Shown: piece after piece, positions 35,813 through 47,318 of the stretch
How the letters are laid out: each line of letters begins with the position of its first letter
How positions within the stretch are numbered: position 1 is the first letter of the stretch
DNA from: Ianthella basta
Taxonomy: Eukaryota; Porifera; Demospongiae; Verongiida; Ianthellidae
Reading direction: 5' to 3'
Length of the DNA stretch: 64,000 nt
NCBI GenBank assembly: GCA_964019415.1
Contig: OZ025876.1
Location: forward strand, 1,788,802 to 1,852,801
Made by a program: the position numbers and the translations under genes
Notes under the pieces: model-generated
What the model saw: the letters and a program-made list of their open reading frames with translations, nothing else
Databases searched by the model: none
Told to the model about the DNA's origin: nothing

Positions 35813-36749
35813 ATGAGCAACAGCAGGCCACCTCTTCCCCCTCCTCACATGTCCTCCCGTGCAGCAGTGCCAGTACAAAGACAACCATACAACCTTCCTC
35901 CACCTCCTATCCCAAGGAACAAACCAGTTGAGGTTGAGATTGCTATGGATGAACTAGTAGCTGATCACAAGACTGCCCCTGAAAGCAATGGTGCCCCTGT
36001 GCCTGCTACAGAGGCAGGACCCACTATTGTCAGTGAACCAAACATACAGAAATTATCCAAACTACACGATCTTGAAGGCAGTGATAGAAATGTAAGTGGG
36101 GATTATTAGGAGATGGATCATTAATGCATGCATAGGCTTACTTAATTATGTATGCTTAAACATTAATAATTATTGCTATGTAGCTATGCATATGTAGATA
36201 GGGGTATACATAGAAAAAGCTCAATGTTTTGTTCAGCACAGGCAGCCCTTTGAATTGAATCTGCAGAGAGCATTGATACTTATTAATATAGACACTATCA
36301 ACAGCGTGGTGTTTATATAGCTATACATATTGTTTCTTGGCACCATGCACATTCAGATAAACACTATCCACTGTATGTTAGACACACATGTGTTGTTCCT
36401 GGCCCCACAGTTGGGATTTGCAAGCACATTTCCAGAAGAAGAGAAGACCAAAGCAGTGCCTCCCATTAGAAAAGCACTTGAGAATGTCTACCACTACACC
36501 AAGCTTGGTGTGTACCATGGATGTGTTGTGGTAGTGGGATTTCCTGCCGCAGCTATTTGGGCTATTGTGGCTGCCATCTTCTCTTTCATCTTCGCATGGT
36601 TAATACTGCCATTTATGAACATGCTGTCTGTGGCTGCAAAGATGATCCTACCACTGCTGCGTCTGCCAATGCAGCTCTTCACTGAAATCCTTGCCCCTTG
36701 TATAGAAGTGTGTGTCCGGTCTTGTATCCAGGTGCATATGAAAAAGTAG
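35813..36749 (+). CDS. Caveolin-like protein, copy 4 (two exons, 205 aa)
   Basis: Exon 1 is 35813-36091 (93 codons), exon 2 is 36411-36749, intron phase 0 with GTAAGT and CCACAG. The N-terminal exon is almost identical to copy 3. The core exon reads G-F-P-A-A-A-I-W, A-A-I-F-S-F-I-F-A-W, L-P-F-M-N-M and ends A-P-C-I-E-V-C-V-R-S-C-I-Q-V-H-M-K-K. The segment A-W-L-I-L-P-F-M-N-M-L-S-V-A-A-K-M-I matches copies 5 and 10 rather than copy 3, a sign of gene conversion. Likely inner-leaflet membrane scaffold; function inferred from the family. Confidence 0.8.
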
Positions 36750-37272
36750 GAACTTCAGAATTATACCACTTAGTGATGGCTAACAAGTTTGTTAGGTGAC
36801 TGTGAATGCAATCCTTTTGGATCATCAGATGTGCTTAATTCATTATATGGATTCATCATTCTATCATTATATCATTTTCTGTCAGTCTTCATTCATTCGC
36901 ATGTAATCATGTCACAGCTTGGAGATGAAGCTGTTCACTCAGTGCGTGAGTAAATGCTGCATATACTATAAATTAATTATAACCTCAGGAATGTCCAAGT
37001 ATGTATGCTCCACTTAGACACAAGGTTTATCGTTATAAGTTTTAGTTCATGCATATGCAACTAAATGTAATGATTTGCATGAATAGTTTAGGATCTGGTC
37101 TACATGGATAGCAATTATACAACTTTTCAAGTTTGTTCTAGCGCATAAATTCTTTTGCTGCACAACACATTTCTACAGGTACAGATTTTACATTACTTAC
37201 ACGCTGAATTTGCACAACTCAGTCCAGGCTCCTGTTAAAATTAAAACCCATGTACAAAAGGCAAAACTAGTA

Positions 37273-37440
37273 CAGTGAAACCTGTCTAAGACAGCCACCT
37301 GTGTGCCAGTTCTGACTGACCTTTATACAGAAGGGCTGCTTTACAGAGGTAGATTGCAGTGCTGTTTGGGACCAGAGAGGCTAGCTGGCTGTTTTAGAGA
37401 GATGGCTGCCTAACACAGTGACCAACTTAGGTTCCAACTA
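37273..37440. mobile_element. pogo-like MITE (in duplication B)
   Basis: Same element and position as 27031-27198, inherited through the duplication rather than inserted independently. Confidence 0.65.
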
Positions 37441-38770
37441 TATAATACAATTTTGCTGTCTGACTAATTCCTGCTATATAACTGTCCGCATGTGCATGGA
37501 TTGTAGGACAGAACGCTAGAGGTGGGCATAGGTTATCAAACAAGTTGCACTCTAGCTATATTATAATAGAATAAACTGACTGCTTGTTGAAAGCTACCAC
37601 TTACAAAGTATGCACTATAGGAAACTATGACGAAATGCCACGGCACTGAACATGTGAGACATGAAGTCGGGACTGTGGCTTTCAGTAAGCTCACGTACAG
37701 TCATGATTAGGGAAGAGGGAGACTTCAGCTTCAGTATAATTATATTTGTGCATGCTAATGTATAACAGTTTGAATTTAAAGCATAATATTAATACATATT
37801 GCAGTAGTTTGAATGACGTAATGTGTATTAAAATTTTATACAGGCTCTTAAAATGTAGCTACAATTAGCTACTTAATGACAACATTGGACCTTGGTAAAC
37901 CACTCTACTTGCATTGGTACCTTGAACTATACCCTTCACTGTTAAAAGTGAGGTGTGACGTCACAATCACACCAATTATTGCTCACACCAATGGTGTGAT
38001 CGGTCAAACCAATGCCGCCATTTGCGCTATGAAGTAACATCATGTGTGCCACCATTTTTGGTACGTTTGTATTCTAGGAGTGCTAGTGGCCAAATTGTCA
38101 ACTGATGTAAAGATTTGAGCGAGATCGCAAGTGGATTGGACTTCCGATAGACCCTGTGTAAGGCAAAATAGGGGATTTCCATATTGTAATGGGACCCCCT
38201 GTGGCAGTCTACACACATGGCGGCCGGCGGAAAGGATCAAGTAGTATAACATTTTACACGTATATACCTGTTATGTGCATGAGCAGTGAACTCTCTTCAG
38301 TGGGTACAAGAGACTACATGCAAATTAAATCCTTGTAAGAAAGTAACTAAAATGTTTCAGTCACATGTACATACCCTTATGAAAGAGGTGAGAGTAGACT
38401 GTCACCTACGTATATATTTGGAGGGTTCTTGCTGGTGAATTTGCATGATCGACCCATACTTTCTCCTATGGCTTGCAATACATCTTTTCAGTTTACTTCG
38501 CAACGATTCCGCAATCTCCTGCAAATTACAGCACTTGCATGATGAAATAATTATTTAAGAGATTACAGAATTCAGCTACTTGCATGCAGTAATTTAAAGT
38601 ATATCGGACAGCACGGTAGCTAGTGCTGTCTATGTAGGGATGGCCGTGGTTGTTTGTATGCTGTAATACAAACGGAAAGTAGCGCTACTCCTGAACAGTA
38701 GTAAGAACCGACAAAAGGAACCGCCAGCAAGGAAGGGAGGCTGTACAGTTTACAGAGCTAACCTTACTTC

Positions 38771-39425
38771 TTCTCCGTCAGCTGTAACTCACGAACGAAA
38801 AAGATTAAGAGAATATTTTATCCAGAGTTTTATGGCGCTTTTGGCAAGTAAGTGCCTTTTGTAGGTTAGATGATTCTGCGAGCCAGTCCGCTGCTAGGCG
38901 CAAGACGCCATTTTACAATGACGTATTCATATGTACACATTGGTTGGTGGCCTTTCTTTTAGGTTTTGGGCCAATAGCCCCACAACGCGGTCAGACGAGT
39001 GTTCGCAAGTGCATACGGGACAAGCTTTGGTCGCCGTTAGGCAGCGCGCCGTTTAGAAGGACGACTGCGGTGGTTGTGTCAATGGGCCGCCATTTTAATT
39101 AGCTACTGCGAGGTCGCTATAATCGGTGGACTTTTCTGAGTTCGTGCGGCGTCTAGGTTCTAGCTGCCACTTTGGTTCCGCTCCAGAACAATAACATGAG
39201 GGCCATATGCCTGCATTGCTGTCCTGTGGTTGTGGCAATGTAGCAAATCTGAGCTTTGCTACGCTCCATAAAAAGTGCAGAAACAAGAAGGAATAAAGAT
39301 TTTCTACAAAAACTACTAGAGATGTACGGCTGGCATAAAAGTACAGAAACAAGGAAAGGCAGTGGAGCATTCACCACGATTGTTCCTACATTGAAGAGTG
39401 TTGCACCATATAGTACTGCACTCAG
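38771..39425. repeat. Composite repeat shared with 20040-20530 and 50990-51440
   Basis: Begins TTCTCCGTCAGCTGTAACTC and contains CCTTTTGTAGGTTAGA and TAGCTGCCACTT...GGTTCCGCTCCA, matching the other two copies in order. No coding support. Confidence 0.5.
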
Positions 39426-40000
39426 CAGGTGCGAGGACATTCAGCACACGGGATGCTAGCTATAGACCACTCCCTTCCTCTTAGCCACTGCGACTGGGTC
39501 ATTGGGGTGGACCAACACCTGCTTCAGGGTCTTGAGGGAGCGAAACGTTACCCGGATGGAAAATGGGCCGAGGATCCATCGAATCGACTCCAACAGACCG
39601 TAAGGTGCTACATCATCCTGGGAGGCCTGGTCACTCCTTGGGCACGTCTGCCCGTGGATGAACCTCTTGGGGTACCCATTCTTCCAAAGGGCTTCCATCA
39701 CATGCTTCTGCTCTTCTACCCGGCTACCTTTTCCCACCCACCCTTTTTCTTTTAGCCCATTTTCGGTCCTGTAGCTTTATGACATGTACTTATTTCAATC
39801 TACTTCATTCCCACCCTTCCTGCTTCCTGCGCTCATCTATCCCTCATGTGACTATCCCTATTTATACACCTCCGCCTGTAAGTGCCATTATTCACTAATG
39901 AAGGCAGCCGTAGTGTTGGCAAAACGCCTGATTAAACAAGTGCATGGTTTGGCTAGTGTGATCAAAAAGCTTATGATCTCACTGTGCCATAAATATATAC
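39426..40000 (-). mobile_element. Penelope-like retroelement fragment
   Basis: The minus strand carries the start of a GIY-YIG-type region seen more completely at 44.6 and 60.5 kb, then one terminal arm (39783-40000) equivalent to the right arm of those elements. The other arm is absent. Broken fossil. Confidence 0.6.
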
Positions 40001-40045
40001 TGAAACGGACAATACTGATGACTAGATGACATGTGTATCATTTTC

Positions 40046-40052
40046 TATAAAA
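40046..40052 (+). promoter_or_regulatory. TATA box of caveolin-like copy 5
   Basis: TATAAAA with downstream GCTCACTCAGTGTCC, 91 bp before the ATG. A Penelope-like terminal arm ends only about 50 bp upstream. Confidence 0.65.
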
Positions 40053-40136
40053 GCTCACTCAGTGTCCATGTTGTCAGTTTGCAGTGGGAACCAGGTTACC
40101 ATCCTTGCAGCTGGTAGTCACGTCAGCTACTGAAAG

Positions 40137-41047
40137 ATGAGTGGCAATAGGCATAGATCTAGAGCACCACTTCCCCCTCCTCACTTGTCTTCTCATGCAG
40201 CAGTGCCAGTAGTAGGACAACCACACAACCCTCCACCACCACTTCCACTGCGTCATCCACAGCACATAACTCCAGGACCTTTTCCACTCACCGAGCAAGG
40301 CCCTTCTTCACTGCCTGAGGTGAGGAGCAACCCACCTGAGACTGATGAAGTTGTTACAGAGCCACCAGTAGCTGGCTGTGGCACTGCTGAGAACAATGAT
40401 ACTGATGCACCCGCAACTGGTGAAAGAACTGTAGCAGCTAAGGCAACAAAAACAGTCCCAAATGATCTTGCCCACATAGAAAGAAATGTAAGTTGGTTTT
40501 AAGAGATGAATCAAAGTTAGATCCATATTCAAGAATTTATATTTGTCAGCTAGACATGTATAAGCTATTAGTACAGCTACTACATCCCACATGCATGTCT
40601 TGTTCAGATGTATAACTTATCTGTGCAGCTCATTCAGCCCCAGAGGTTGGCTAACACACTAATGCATGGTCACAGGTCACTTGTACAGTTGTTTCTTTTT
40701 ACTTTCAGTTGGGATTTGAAAGCTCATTTCCAGAAGAAGAGAAGACCAAAGCAGTGCCTCCCATTAGCAAAGCACTTGAGTGTGTTTACCGTTACACCAA
40801 GCTTGGTGTGTACCATGGATGTGTTGTGGTAGTGGGATTTCCTGTCGCAGTTCTGTGGGCTATTGCAGCTGCCATCTTCTCTTTCATCTTCGCATGGTTA
40901 ATACTGCCATTTATGAACATGCTGTCTGTGGCTGCCAAGATGATCCTACCACTGCTGCGTCTGCCAATGCAGCTCTTCACTGAAATCCTTGCCCCTTGTA
41001 TAGAAGTGTGTGTCCGGTCTTGTATCCAGGTGCTTTTGAAGAAGTAG
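40137..41047 (+). CDS. Caveolin-like protein, copy 5 (two exons, 229 aa)
   Basis: Exon 1 is 40137-40487 (117 codons), exon 2 is 40709-41047, phase 0. The N-terminus is of the copy 1 type (M-S-G-N-R-H-R-S-R-A-P-L-P-P-P-H) with one extra valine. The core has F-E, T-K, Y-H-G-C, G-F-P-V-A-V-L-W, A-A-I-F-S-F, W and L-P-F, and ends A-P-C-I-E-V-C-V-R-S-C-I-Q-V-L-L-K-K like copies 3 and 4. So its first exon groups with copy 1 and the end of its second exon with copies 3 and 4. Probably functional: no stop, and conserved promoter and splice sites. Confidence 0.8.
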
Positions 41048-43140
41048 GAACTTTACGATCATACTGTTTAGTGGTGTTTCATTCGTTAATTCACAATCAT
41101 TTTGCAACACAAATAAAAATTATATCTGTACATGTGTGGATGTACTCACTCCCTATTCTCTCGTGATACAGTAAACCTATTACATATGCATGAGCAGTGA
41201 ACTCTCTTCAGTTGGTACAAGAGACTGCATGCAAATTAAATCCTTGTAACAAAGTAACTAAACTGTTTTCTATCAGTTACATGTACCCTTATGAAGGAGG
41301 TGAGAATCACACTGTCACCTATACGTATTTGGAGGGGTCTTGTTGGTGAATTTGCATGATCGACCCATACTTTCTCTTATGGCTTGCAATACATCTTTTC
41401 AGTTTACTTCACAACGATTCTGCAATCTCCTGCAAATCACAGCACTTGCATGATGAAATAATGATTAAAGAGATTACAGAATTCAGCTTTAATTGCATGC
41501 ATTAAAGTAAATACATAATTATACAAAAGGATGATGACTGTATGATATTCTGCTTACAAGGTATGTAGTATGTATGAGGGCTGCAGTTTAGTACATCAAG
41601 TATACATATATCCTGTGTATAATATATATGTATTGCATTGTTCAGACTGCGCTGATATTGTTAGTCAGAAGGTTGTGCTGAAGGTTGTGCATGCATTATA
41701 TATACAATTATACAATGCTACACATGCTATGAATATCTACCAATCATGCAGCTTATACTAGGGGTATATTTCCATTTAATTATAGCTTTGCACCCAGGCC
41801 CTACATTTATTGCATAATAACAATATCTGCATTGCTCTCACTGATCCATTCACATATCCTGGGTAGTGCATGGGTAATTTTACATTGTACAAATGTCATG
41901 CTGACATGCATGCATATGCATATGTCTGACAAAAGCAACATTTTGAATATGAACTCTCTACGTGTACAATGATAATGCGCATACTTATTTATAAGAATAG
42001 CTTTACACACATACATGCAGTGTCATGGTAACTATATAGTCTTATGTATCAGGCCTGTAAGCAAAGGGCCGGCGGGTGTTTGATGTTGTATGAACCCCCT
42101 GTCCCCCTTCCAAGATCTCTGTGGTGAATAGAATTAAGAACCTATATCCATTTTCTAGCAGTCAAATTCTTTACTGATGACCAGAAGCATTGTTTTTTTT
42201 GAAGCTTTGTCGCTCCATTTCAGCATTTTCAGTACACACGTATGACCGTGTTTTCCATTTTGATATGCCGCAACTTTAGGCCTTTGACTTTTCAGAACTC
42301 TGCATACAGGACTGTGCATATAACAAACCCGGCCCCTTTCCTTAGGCTATTTCCATTATCTTGCTGACACCAACATTACTCCTGTACATGTGACTAATGA
42401 ACATGACACCACATTTGCGTTAATATAGGAAAGAGCTGGCAAGCAGATAATTATTATGTAAAGTTAATTTCAGCTGGGAACTGTTAGTGCACCCTGACTT
42501 ATAGCATGAACTGTAACAATGAAGACCCCATTGTAGCTACATATAGGCATTATACATACTATGAGCTGATTGTGACAGATATGTACGTACTTATATTAAG
42601 CTGTAGGAAACTGTTAATTTGTGATATAGGTCATATACTGTATCTGTAGTGTAGGAAACTGCAGTGAAACTGCATCTATGTTGAATAGTAAACTGTATCC
42701 ATGTGCCTTGAGTTGTGAGTTAAGTTTGGACAAATGGGAAGTTTCCATTTCAAAGTTTTGCATACACATGTGAGCTCTTTTGCAGAAAATTGATGATGAC
42801 GTTTGCAGAAAACTGATGATGATGTTTGCCAACCATCCAGCAATGTACATGTCATGCAGCTCCAATTTATTAACTTTAGAGCTCCATACACATACGTACA
42901 CATAAACATGCATGTTACTATCAAGTTGCCTGTACAATAAACTGCCACTCGTGTAGCTATTCTTGCTGCCACGCCCAGGAGTGAGCACACCATTCATTGC
43001 ATGCACCACCACCACCACCATGGCCAGCTGCCACGGTTTCATTTCAAATGTACTGAATATGCCCCGTTCTGGTATGCTCCCTTCCACGCACTTTTAAGTC
43101 CAAACTATCTGAGGATAACATGATCATCACTAGTAACTAA
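41048..43140. repeat. Segmental duplication D, copy 1: 3' flank of copy 5
   Basis: Near-identical to about 53040-55130 and partly to 62262-62700 and 63390-64000. Contains the GCATGAGCAGTGAACTCTCT block and a C-rich tract near 42100 that is a long poly-C run in the other copies. Minus-strand open frames at 42614-43087 are not supported by a domain; the longest relies on a non-ATG start. Confidence 0.8.
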
Positions 43141-43155
43141 ACAGAAATGGATCCC

Positions 43156-43169
43156 GTTGCCATGGTAAC
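43156..43169. promoter_or_regulatory. Perfect RFX X-box consensus
   Basis: GTTGCCATGGTAAC fits the X-box consensus GTHNYYATRRNAAC bound by RFX factors. It lies within a near-palindrome CCCGTTGCCATGGTAACGGG. It recurs at 55174-55187 through duplication D. No target gene is recognised nearby. Confidence 0.4.
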
Positions 43170-43230
43170 GGGCCTCTAAACGATGGTTCTAAATCTCTGA
43201 GAAGCATTCCAATTGCTCGCGTGTGAGTCT

Positions 43231-43355
43231 AAATCCCATAATCGTACGTTGCGCGCAGAGCGTGGGGGTTATAAATCCCATAAAGTACGTTGCGGGCAGA
43301 GCGCGGGGGGTTATAAATCCCATATAACCATCTGCGGGAACTCCGCGGGGGCAAA
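43231..43355. repeat. Tandem repeat, three 42-bp units
   Basis: AAATCCCATA starts at 43231 and 43273 and AAATCCCATATAACC at 43315, each followed by a GC-rich GCGGGCAGAGCG-like stretch. Copy at about 55250-55375. A GC-rich spot in AT-rich surroundings. Confidence 0.65.
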
Positions 43356-43452
43356 TATCATCGTAATATGTCGTCATTCACGCGTACGCTATCAAGAAGC
43401 GAGAGTAGGGCGAAATTATTGGCTAAGCGAACGGATTTTGATCTATATCACT

Positions 43453-43565
43453 TAAATGGCGACCAATCGGTGTCTCTACGCGATTTAGACCACTCAGCAC
43501 TCGGGCGCTTCGCGCCCTCGAGCTTCGTACTCTAAATCGCGTAGACACCTCTTGGTCGCCATTTA
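43453..43565. mobile_element. Foldback (hairpin) element
   Basis: TAAATGGCGACCAA at the left and TTGGTCGCCATTTA at the right bound arms of about 38 nt (with CTACGCGATTTAGA opposite TCTAAATCGCGTAG) around an inner hairpin GGGCGCTTCGCGCCC. Also at 55473-55585; the right arm alone survives at about 46727-46753. Confidence 0.75.
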
Positions 43566-43652
43566 CTATTACTTATTTCATTCGCACATACAACAGATTA
43601 GTGTGAGGAAGTACCACGATCAAACACGCAGTTCAACACCTGACACCTGCGC

Positions 43653-43985
43653 ACCCTGACACCTACGCAGTCTCCCAACGAGAGAGGCAGGAGTGGTGGC
43701 GGCTGCAGCCGAGGCGAAGAAGATCGAGAAGTACACTGAGTTGGCTAGGACTCACCATGTGGCCCCCACTGGTGGTCGAGACATCTGATGTGTTTGGCTC
43801 AGGGGCTCGCGAATTCTTCACTGAACTGGGCAGGCGGTTGATCCGAGTCACGGGGGATTTAATGTCCCAATGCCACATGATTCAGCAGATCTCAGTTGCC
43901 CTACAAAGAGGCAACGCTGCCTCGGTGCTGGGCACCATTGAGCAATGTAATTTAATTGACAATTAATTACTATTCAGACATTGCA
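43653..43985 (+). mobile_element. 3' fragment of non-LTR retrotransposon
   Basis: Matches 59540-59895, the end of the larger element at 57110-59895. It begins inside the endonuclease-region coding sequence (CCCTGACACCTACGCAGTCT) and lacks a short internal stretch. Start of duplication E, which is shared with 59590-61362. Confidence 0.7.
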
Positions 43986-44289
43986 TAGGTGGTGCTGTGC
44001 ACTGCCTATTAACTACTTTGACTCAGTTATTATTTGATAATAGGTCGTATTGATGCATGTATAATTACCCACAATTAGCTTACAATTACTTACTTAGTTG
44101 TGTACTGCAGACCTAAATTATAAGGTTATATGAGAAAAATAATTGATTCATATATAGTTTGCATGGGTCTCACACATTATTATGTTAGAGGTGCCAGTTC
44201 AGCCAGAAATATGGGTTTTACTAGTTTCAACCTATTTATTAACCATTTTATGTACATCTCACTGTGCTGTAAAGGCCTGAGTGGCTAGA

Positions 44290-45292
44290 AAGAGACATCA
44301 TAAGCTTTTCAATCACACTGGCCAAATCACTTGTTTAATCAGACGTTTTGGCAACACTACGGCTGCCTTCATCAGTGAATAATAGCCCTAACAGGTGGTG
44401 GTGGTGGGGGGGATAAATAGGGATAGTCACATGAGGGATAGATGAGCACAGGAAGCAAGAAGGGCAGGAATGAAGTAGATTGAAATAAGTACATGTCATA
44501 AAGCTACAGGATCGGAAATGGGCTAAAAGAAAAAAGGAGGGTGGGAAAAGGTAGTTAATTAATCAGTTAATAAAGTTGCATAGAGTCCTGGCAAGGGTCC
44601 CTTCTCTCTGTTGAGAGGGGCCTAATGATGTTGGATGTGCCAGGATTCCAGCAAACAGTGAGTCTGTGTGGGTGGGTGGAAGTCTACAACTGATGCCTTG
44701 GACAAGTCAACTGAATGGCCAGCTTGAAACACACGCTCTGCAACAGCAGAGGCTGCAACGTGAGCATTCTTGAGAGCCCGATGGTGTTCCTGCAGGTGCA
44801 TGTCAAGTGACCTCCCGGTTAGTCCAATGTAGGTGCGAGGACATTCAGCACATGGGATGCTATAGATCACTCCCTTCTTCTTAGCCACTGTGACTGGGTC
44901 TTTGGGGTGAACCAACATCTGCTTCAGGTCTTGAGGGAACGAAAAGTTACCTGGATGGAAAGTGGGCTGAGGATTCGTCGAATCGACTCCGACAGACTGT
45001 TGATGTAAGGGAGGGTCAAATTGACCCGTAATTATTTCAATCTATGTGCTTCCCGTGTGTAGATTGAAATAAGTACTGGTCATTAGTATGACATGCACAT
45101 GTTTTAATCTACTTCATTCCTGCTCTTCCTGCTTCCTGTGCTCATCTATCCCTCATGTGACTATCCCTATTTATACACCTCCGCCTGTAAGTGCCATTAT
45201 TCACTAATGAAAGCAGCCGTAGTGTTGCCAAAACGTCTGATGAAGCAAGTGGTTTGGTTAGTGTGATCAAAAAGCTTATGATCTCACTGTGC
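44290..45292 (-). mobile_element. Penelope-like retroelement remnant with GIY-YIG nuclease
   Basis: Inverted terminal arms of about 200 bp (44290-44495 and 45085-45292) flank a minus-strand fragment at 44622-44918 with G-V-I-Y, Y-I-G and L-L-E-S in order, the GIY-YIG endonuclease pattern of Penelope-like elements. Reverse transcriptase is not present. Broken fossil, duplicated with the element at 60.2 kb. Confidence 0.72.
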
Positions 45293-45361
45293 TATAAATA
45301 TATACTGAAACGGACAATACCGATAGCCAAATGACATGTGTATGACATGTGTACCATTTCC

Positions 45362-45368
45362 TATAAAA
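45362..45368 (+). promoter_or_regulatory. TATA box before caveolin-like copy 6
   Basis: TATAAAA followed by GCTCGCTCAGTGTCC, 95 bp before the ATG at 45457 and about 70 bp after a Penelope-like arm. Confidence 0.6.
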
Positions 45369-45456
45369 GCTCGCTCAGTGTCCATGTTGTCAGATTGCAG
45401 TGGGAACCAGGTTACCATCCTTGCAGCTGGTAGTCACGTCAGCTACTGAGCTAGAG

Positions 45457-46373
45457 ATGAGTAGCAATAGGTATGGATCTAGAGCACCACTTCCCCCTCC
45501 TCACTTGCCTTCTCATGCAGCAGTGCCAGTAGTAGGACAACCACACAACCCTCCACCACCACTTCCACTACGTCATCCACCACAGCACGTAACTCCAGGA
45601 CCACTTCCACTCACCGAGCAAAGCCATTATTCACTGCCTGAGGTGAGGAGCAACTCACCTGGGACTGATGAAGCTGTTACAGAGCCACCAGTAGCTGGCT
45701 CTGGCACTGCTGAGAACAATGATACTGATGCGCCCGCAACTGGTGAAGGAACTGTAGCAGCAAAGGCAGCAAAAAATGTCCCAAATGATCTTGCCCACAT
45801 AGAAAGAAATGTAAGTTGGTTTTAAGAAATGAGGCAAAGTTTGATCCATATTCAAGAAAGATATTTATCAGCTAGACATGTAGGCTATTAGTACAGCTAC
45901 TACATCCCACATACATGTCTTGTTCAGGTGTATTGGTGGATAATTTATGTGTGCAGCTCATTCAGCCACAGAGGTTGGCTGGCACACTAATGCATGGTCA
46001 CAGGTCACTTGTACAGTTGTTTCTTTTTGCTTTCAGTTGGGATTTGAAAGCTCATTTCCAGAATAAGAGAAGACCAAAGCAGTGCCTCCCATTTACAAAG
46101 CACTTGAGTGTGTTTACCGTTACACCAAGCTTGGTGTGTACCATGGATGTGTTGTGGTAGTGGGATTTCCTGTCGCATTTGTGTGGGCTATTTCAGCTGC
46201 CATCTTCTCTTTCATCTTCGCATGGTTAATACTGCCATGTATGAACATGTTGTCTGTGGCTGCCAAGATGCTTTTGCCACTGCTGCGTCTGCCAATGCAG
46301 CTCTTCACTGAAATCCTTGCCCTTTGTATAGAAGTGTGTCCGGTCTTGTATCCAGGTGCTTTTGAAGAAGTAG
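45457..46373 (+). pseudogene. Caveolin-like copy 6, disabled
   Basis: Exon 1 (45457-45810, 118 codons) is intact and ends at GAAAT|GTAAGT. Exon 2 (46037-46373) has TAA at 46064-46066 where the paralogues have GAA-GAG (F-P-E-E-E-K), and a 2-nt loss in GAAGTGTGTCCGG (paralogues GAAGTGTGTGTCCGG) that changes the reading frame before the C-terminus. The membrane core between these is well conserved (G-F-P-V-A-F-V-W, A-A-I-F-S-F), so inactivation is recent. The promoter and both splice sites remain, so a non-coding or truncated transcript is possible. Confidence 0.85.
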
Positions 46374-46800
46374 GAACTTTACAATCATACTGTTTAGTGG
46401 TTTTTCATTCATTAATTCACAATCATTTTGCAACACAAATGAATAATTATACCTGTACATGTGTGGATGTACTCACTCCTTATTCTCTCGTGACACAGTA
46501 AACCTATTACATATGCATGAGCAGTGAACTCTCTTCAGTTGGTACAAGAGACTGCATGCAAATTAAATCCTTGTAAGAAAGTAACTAATCTGTTTTCTAT
46601 CAGTTACATGTACCCTTATGAAGGAGGTGAGAATCACACTGTCACCTACGCATTTGGAGGGGTCTTGTTGGTGAATTTGCATGATGGAATCCTGTTTTTC
46701 TCTTATGGTTTGCAATACAGCTAATTACATAGACACCTCTTGGTCGCCATTTAACTATTACTTATTTCATGATAGAATAGAGATTCATTACCACGTCTGG
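46374..46800. other. 3' flank of copy 6 with deletion junction
   Basis: Follows the flank of copy 5 up to about 46715, then jumps to the right arm of the foldback element (ACACCTCTTGGTCGCCATTT, 46731-46750), skipping about 2.1 kb present at 41.4-43.5 and 53.4-55.6 kb. Confidence 0.6.
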
Positions 46801-46803
46801 ACA

Positions 46804-46988
46804 TTGATAAAAGGGGGATTTCCTGAGCGTTAAACATGTGGTACACTTTTTTACCAAAAGGCAAAATGTTTCAGCCCCAAAAGGGCCTTCTTGGCCCAAA
46901 ATGGCCTTCTTGGGGCCGCGAAACATTTGCCTTTTGGTAAAAAAAGTGTACCACGTGTTTAACGCTCAAGAAATCCCCCCTATATCAA
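46804..46988. mobile_element. Long hairpin MITE (185 bp)
   Basis: Left arm TTGATAAAAGGGGGATTTCC... and right arm ...AAATCCCCCCTATATCAA are inverted over about 70-75 nt, including GGTACACTTTTTTACC-type sequence, around a centre with GGCCTTCTTGG repeats. The paralogous site near 55600 lacks it; similar TACTTATT(T/C)CA sequences at about 46752 and 46990 may be the target duplication with some extra sequence. Confidence 0.75.
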
Positions 46989-47318
46989 TACTTATTCCAT
47001 TCATACATACAACAGATTATTGTGAGGAAGTACCACGATCAAACATGCAGTTCAACACTGGGTCTACAGATTGCAGTCTTGGGCACGCAGGCAGCACGTT
47101 AGGCAAGCTAGCATCAACAGAATGACACCATATATGGGCATATATTAATATTGAAATGGGACATAGTCAATGTGATGAATATCAGCATTGATATTATCTA
47201 TATAACGGAAGACTTACTCAACATTCTAATAAACCCAGTATACTGTTTGCAGAAGGAACCAGCTAGTCCTTTATTCTTCTAACTTGGGATAGTTATCGCT
47301 AGCTACTGAGATCTAGAG

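Larger units (their letters stand above)
35261..38770. repeat. Segmental duplication B, copy 2
   Basis: Near-identical to 25014-28500, carrying caveolin-like copy 4 and the pogo-like MITE at 37273-37440. Both copies end at the same point (ACCTTACTTC) and then run into different sequence. Confidence 0.9.

Noticed and set aside
42614-43087. 157-codon minus-strand frame with an X-box about 70 bp upstream
   Set aside because: It relies on GTG as start, the copy at 54791-55105 is interrupted, and no domain is seen.
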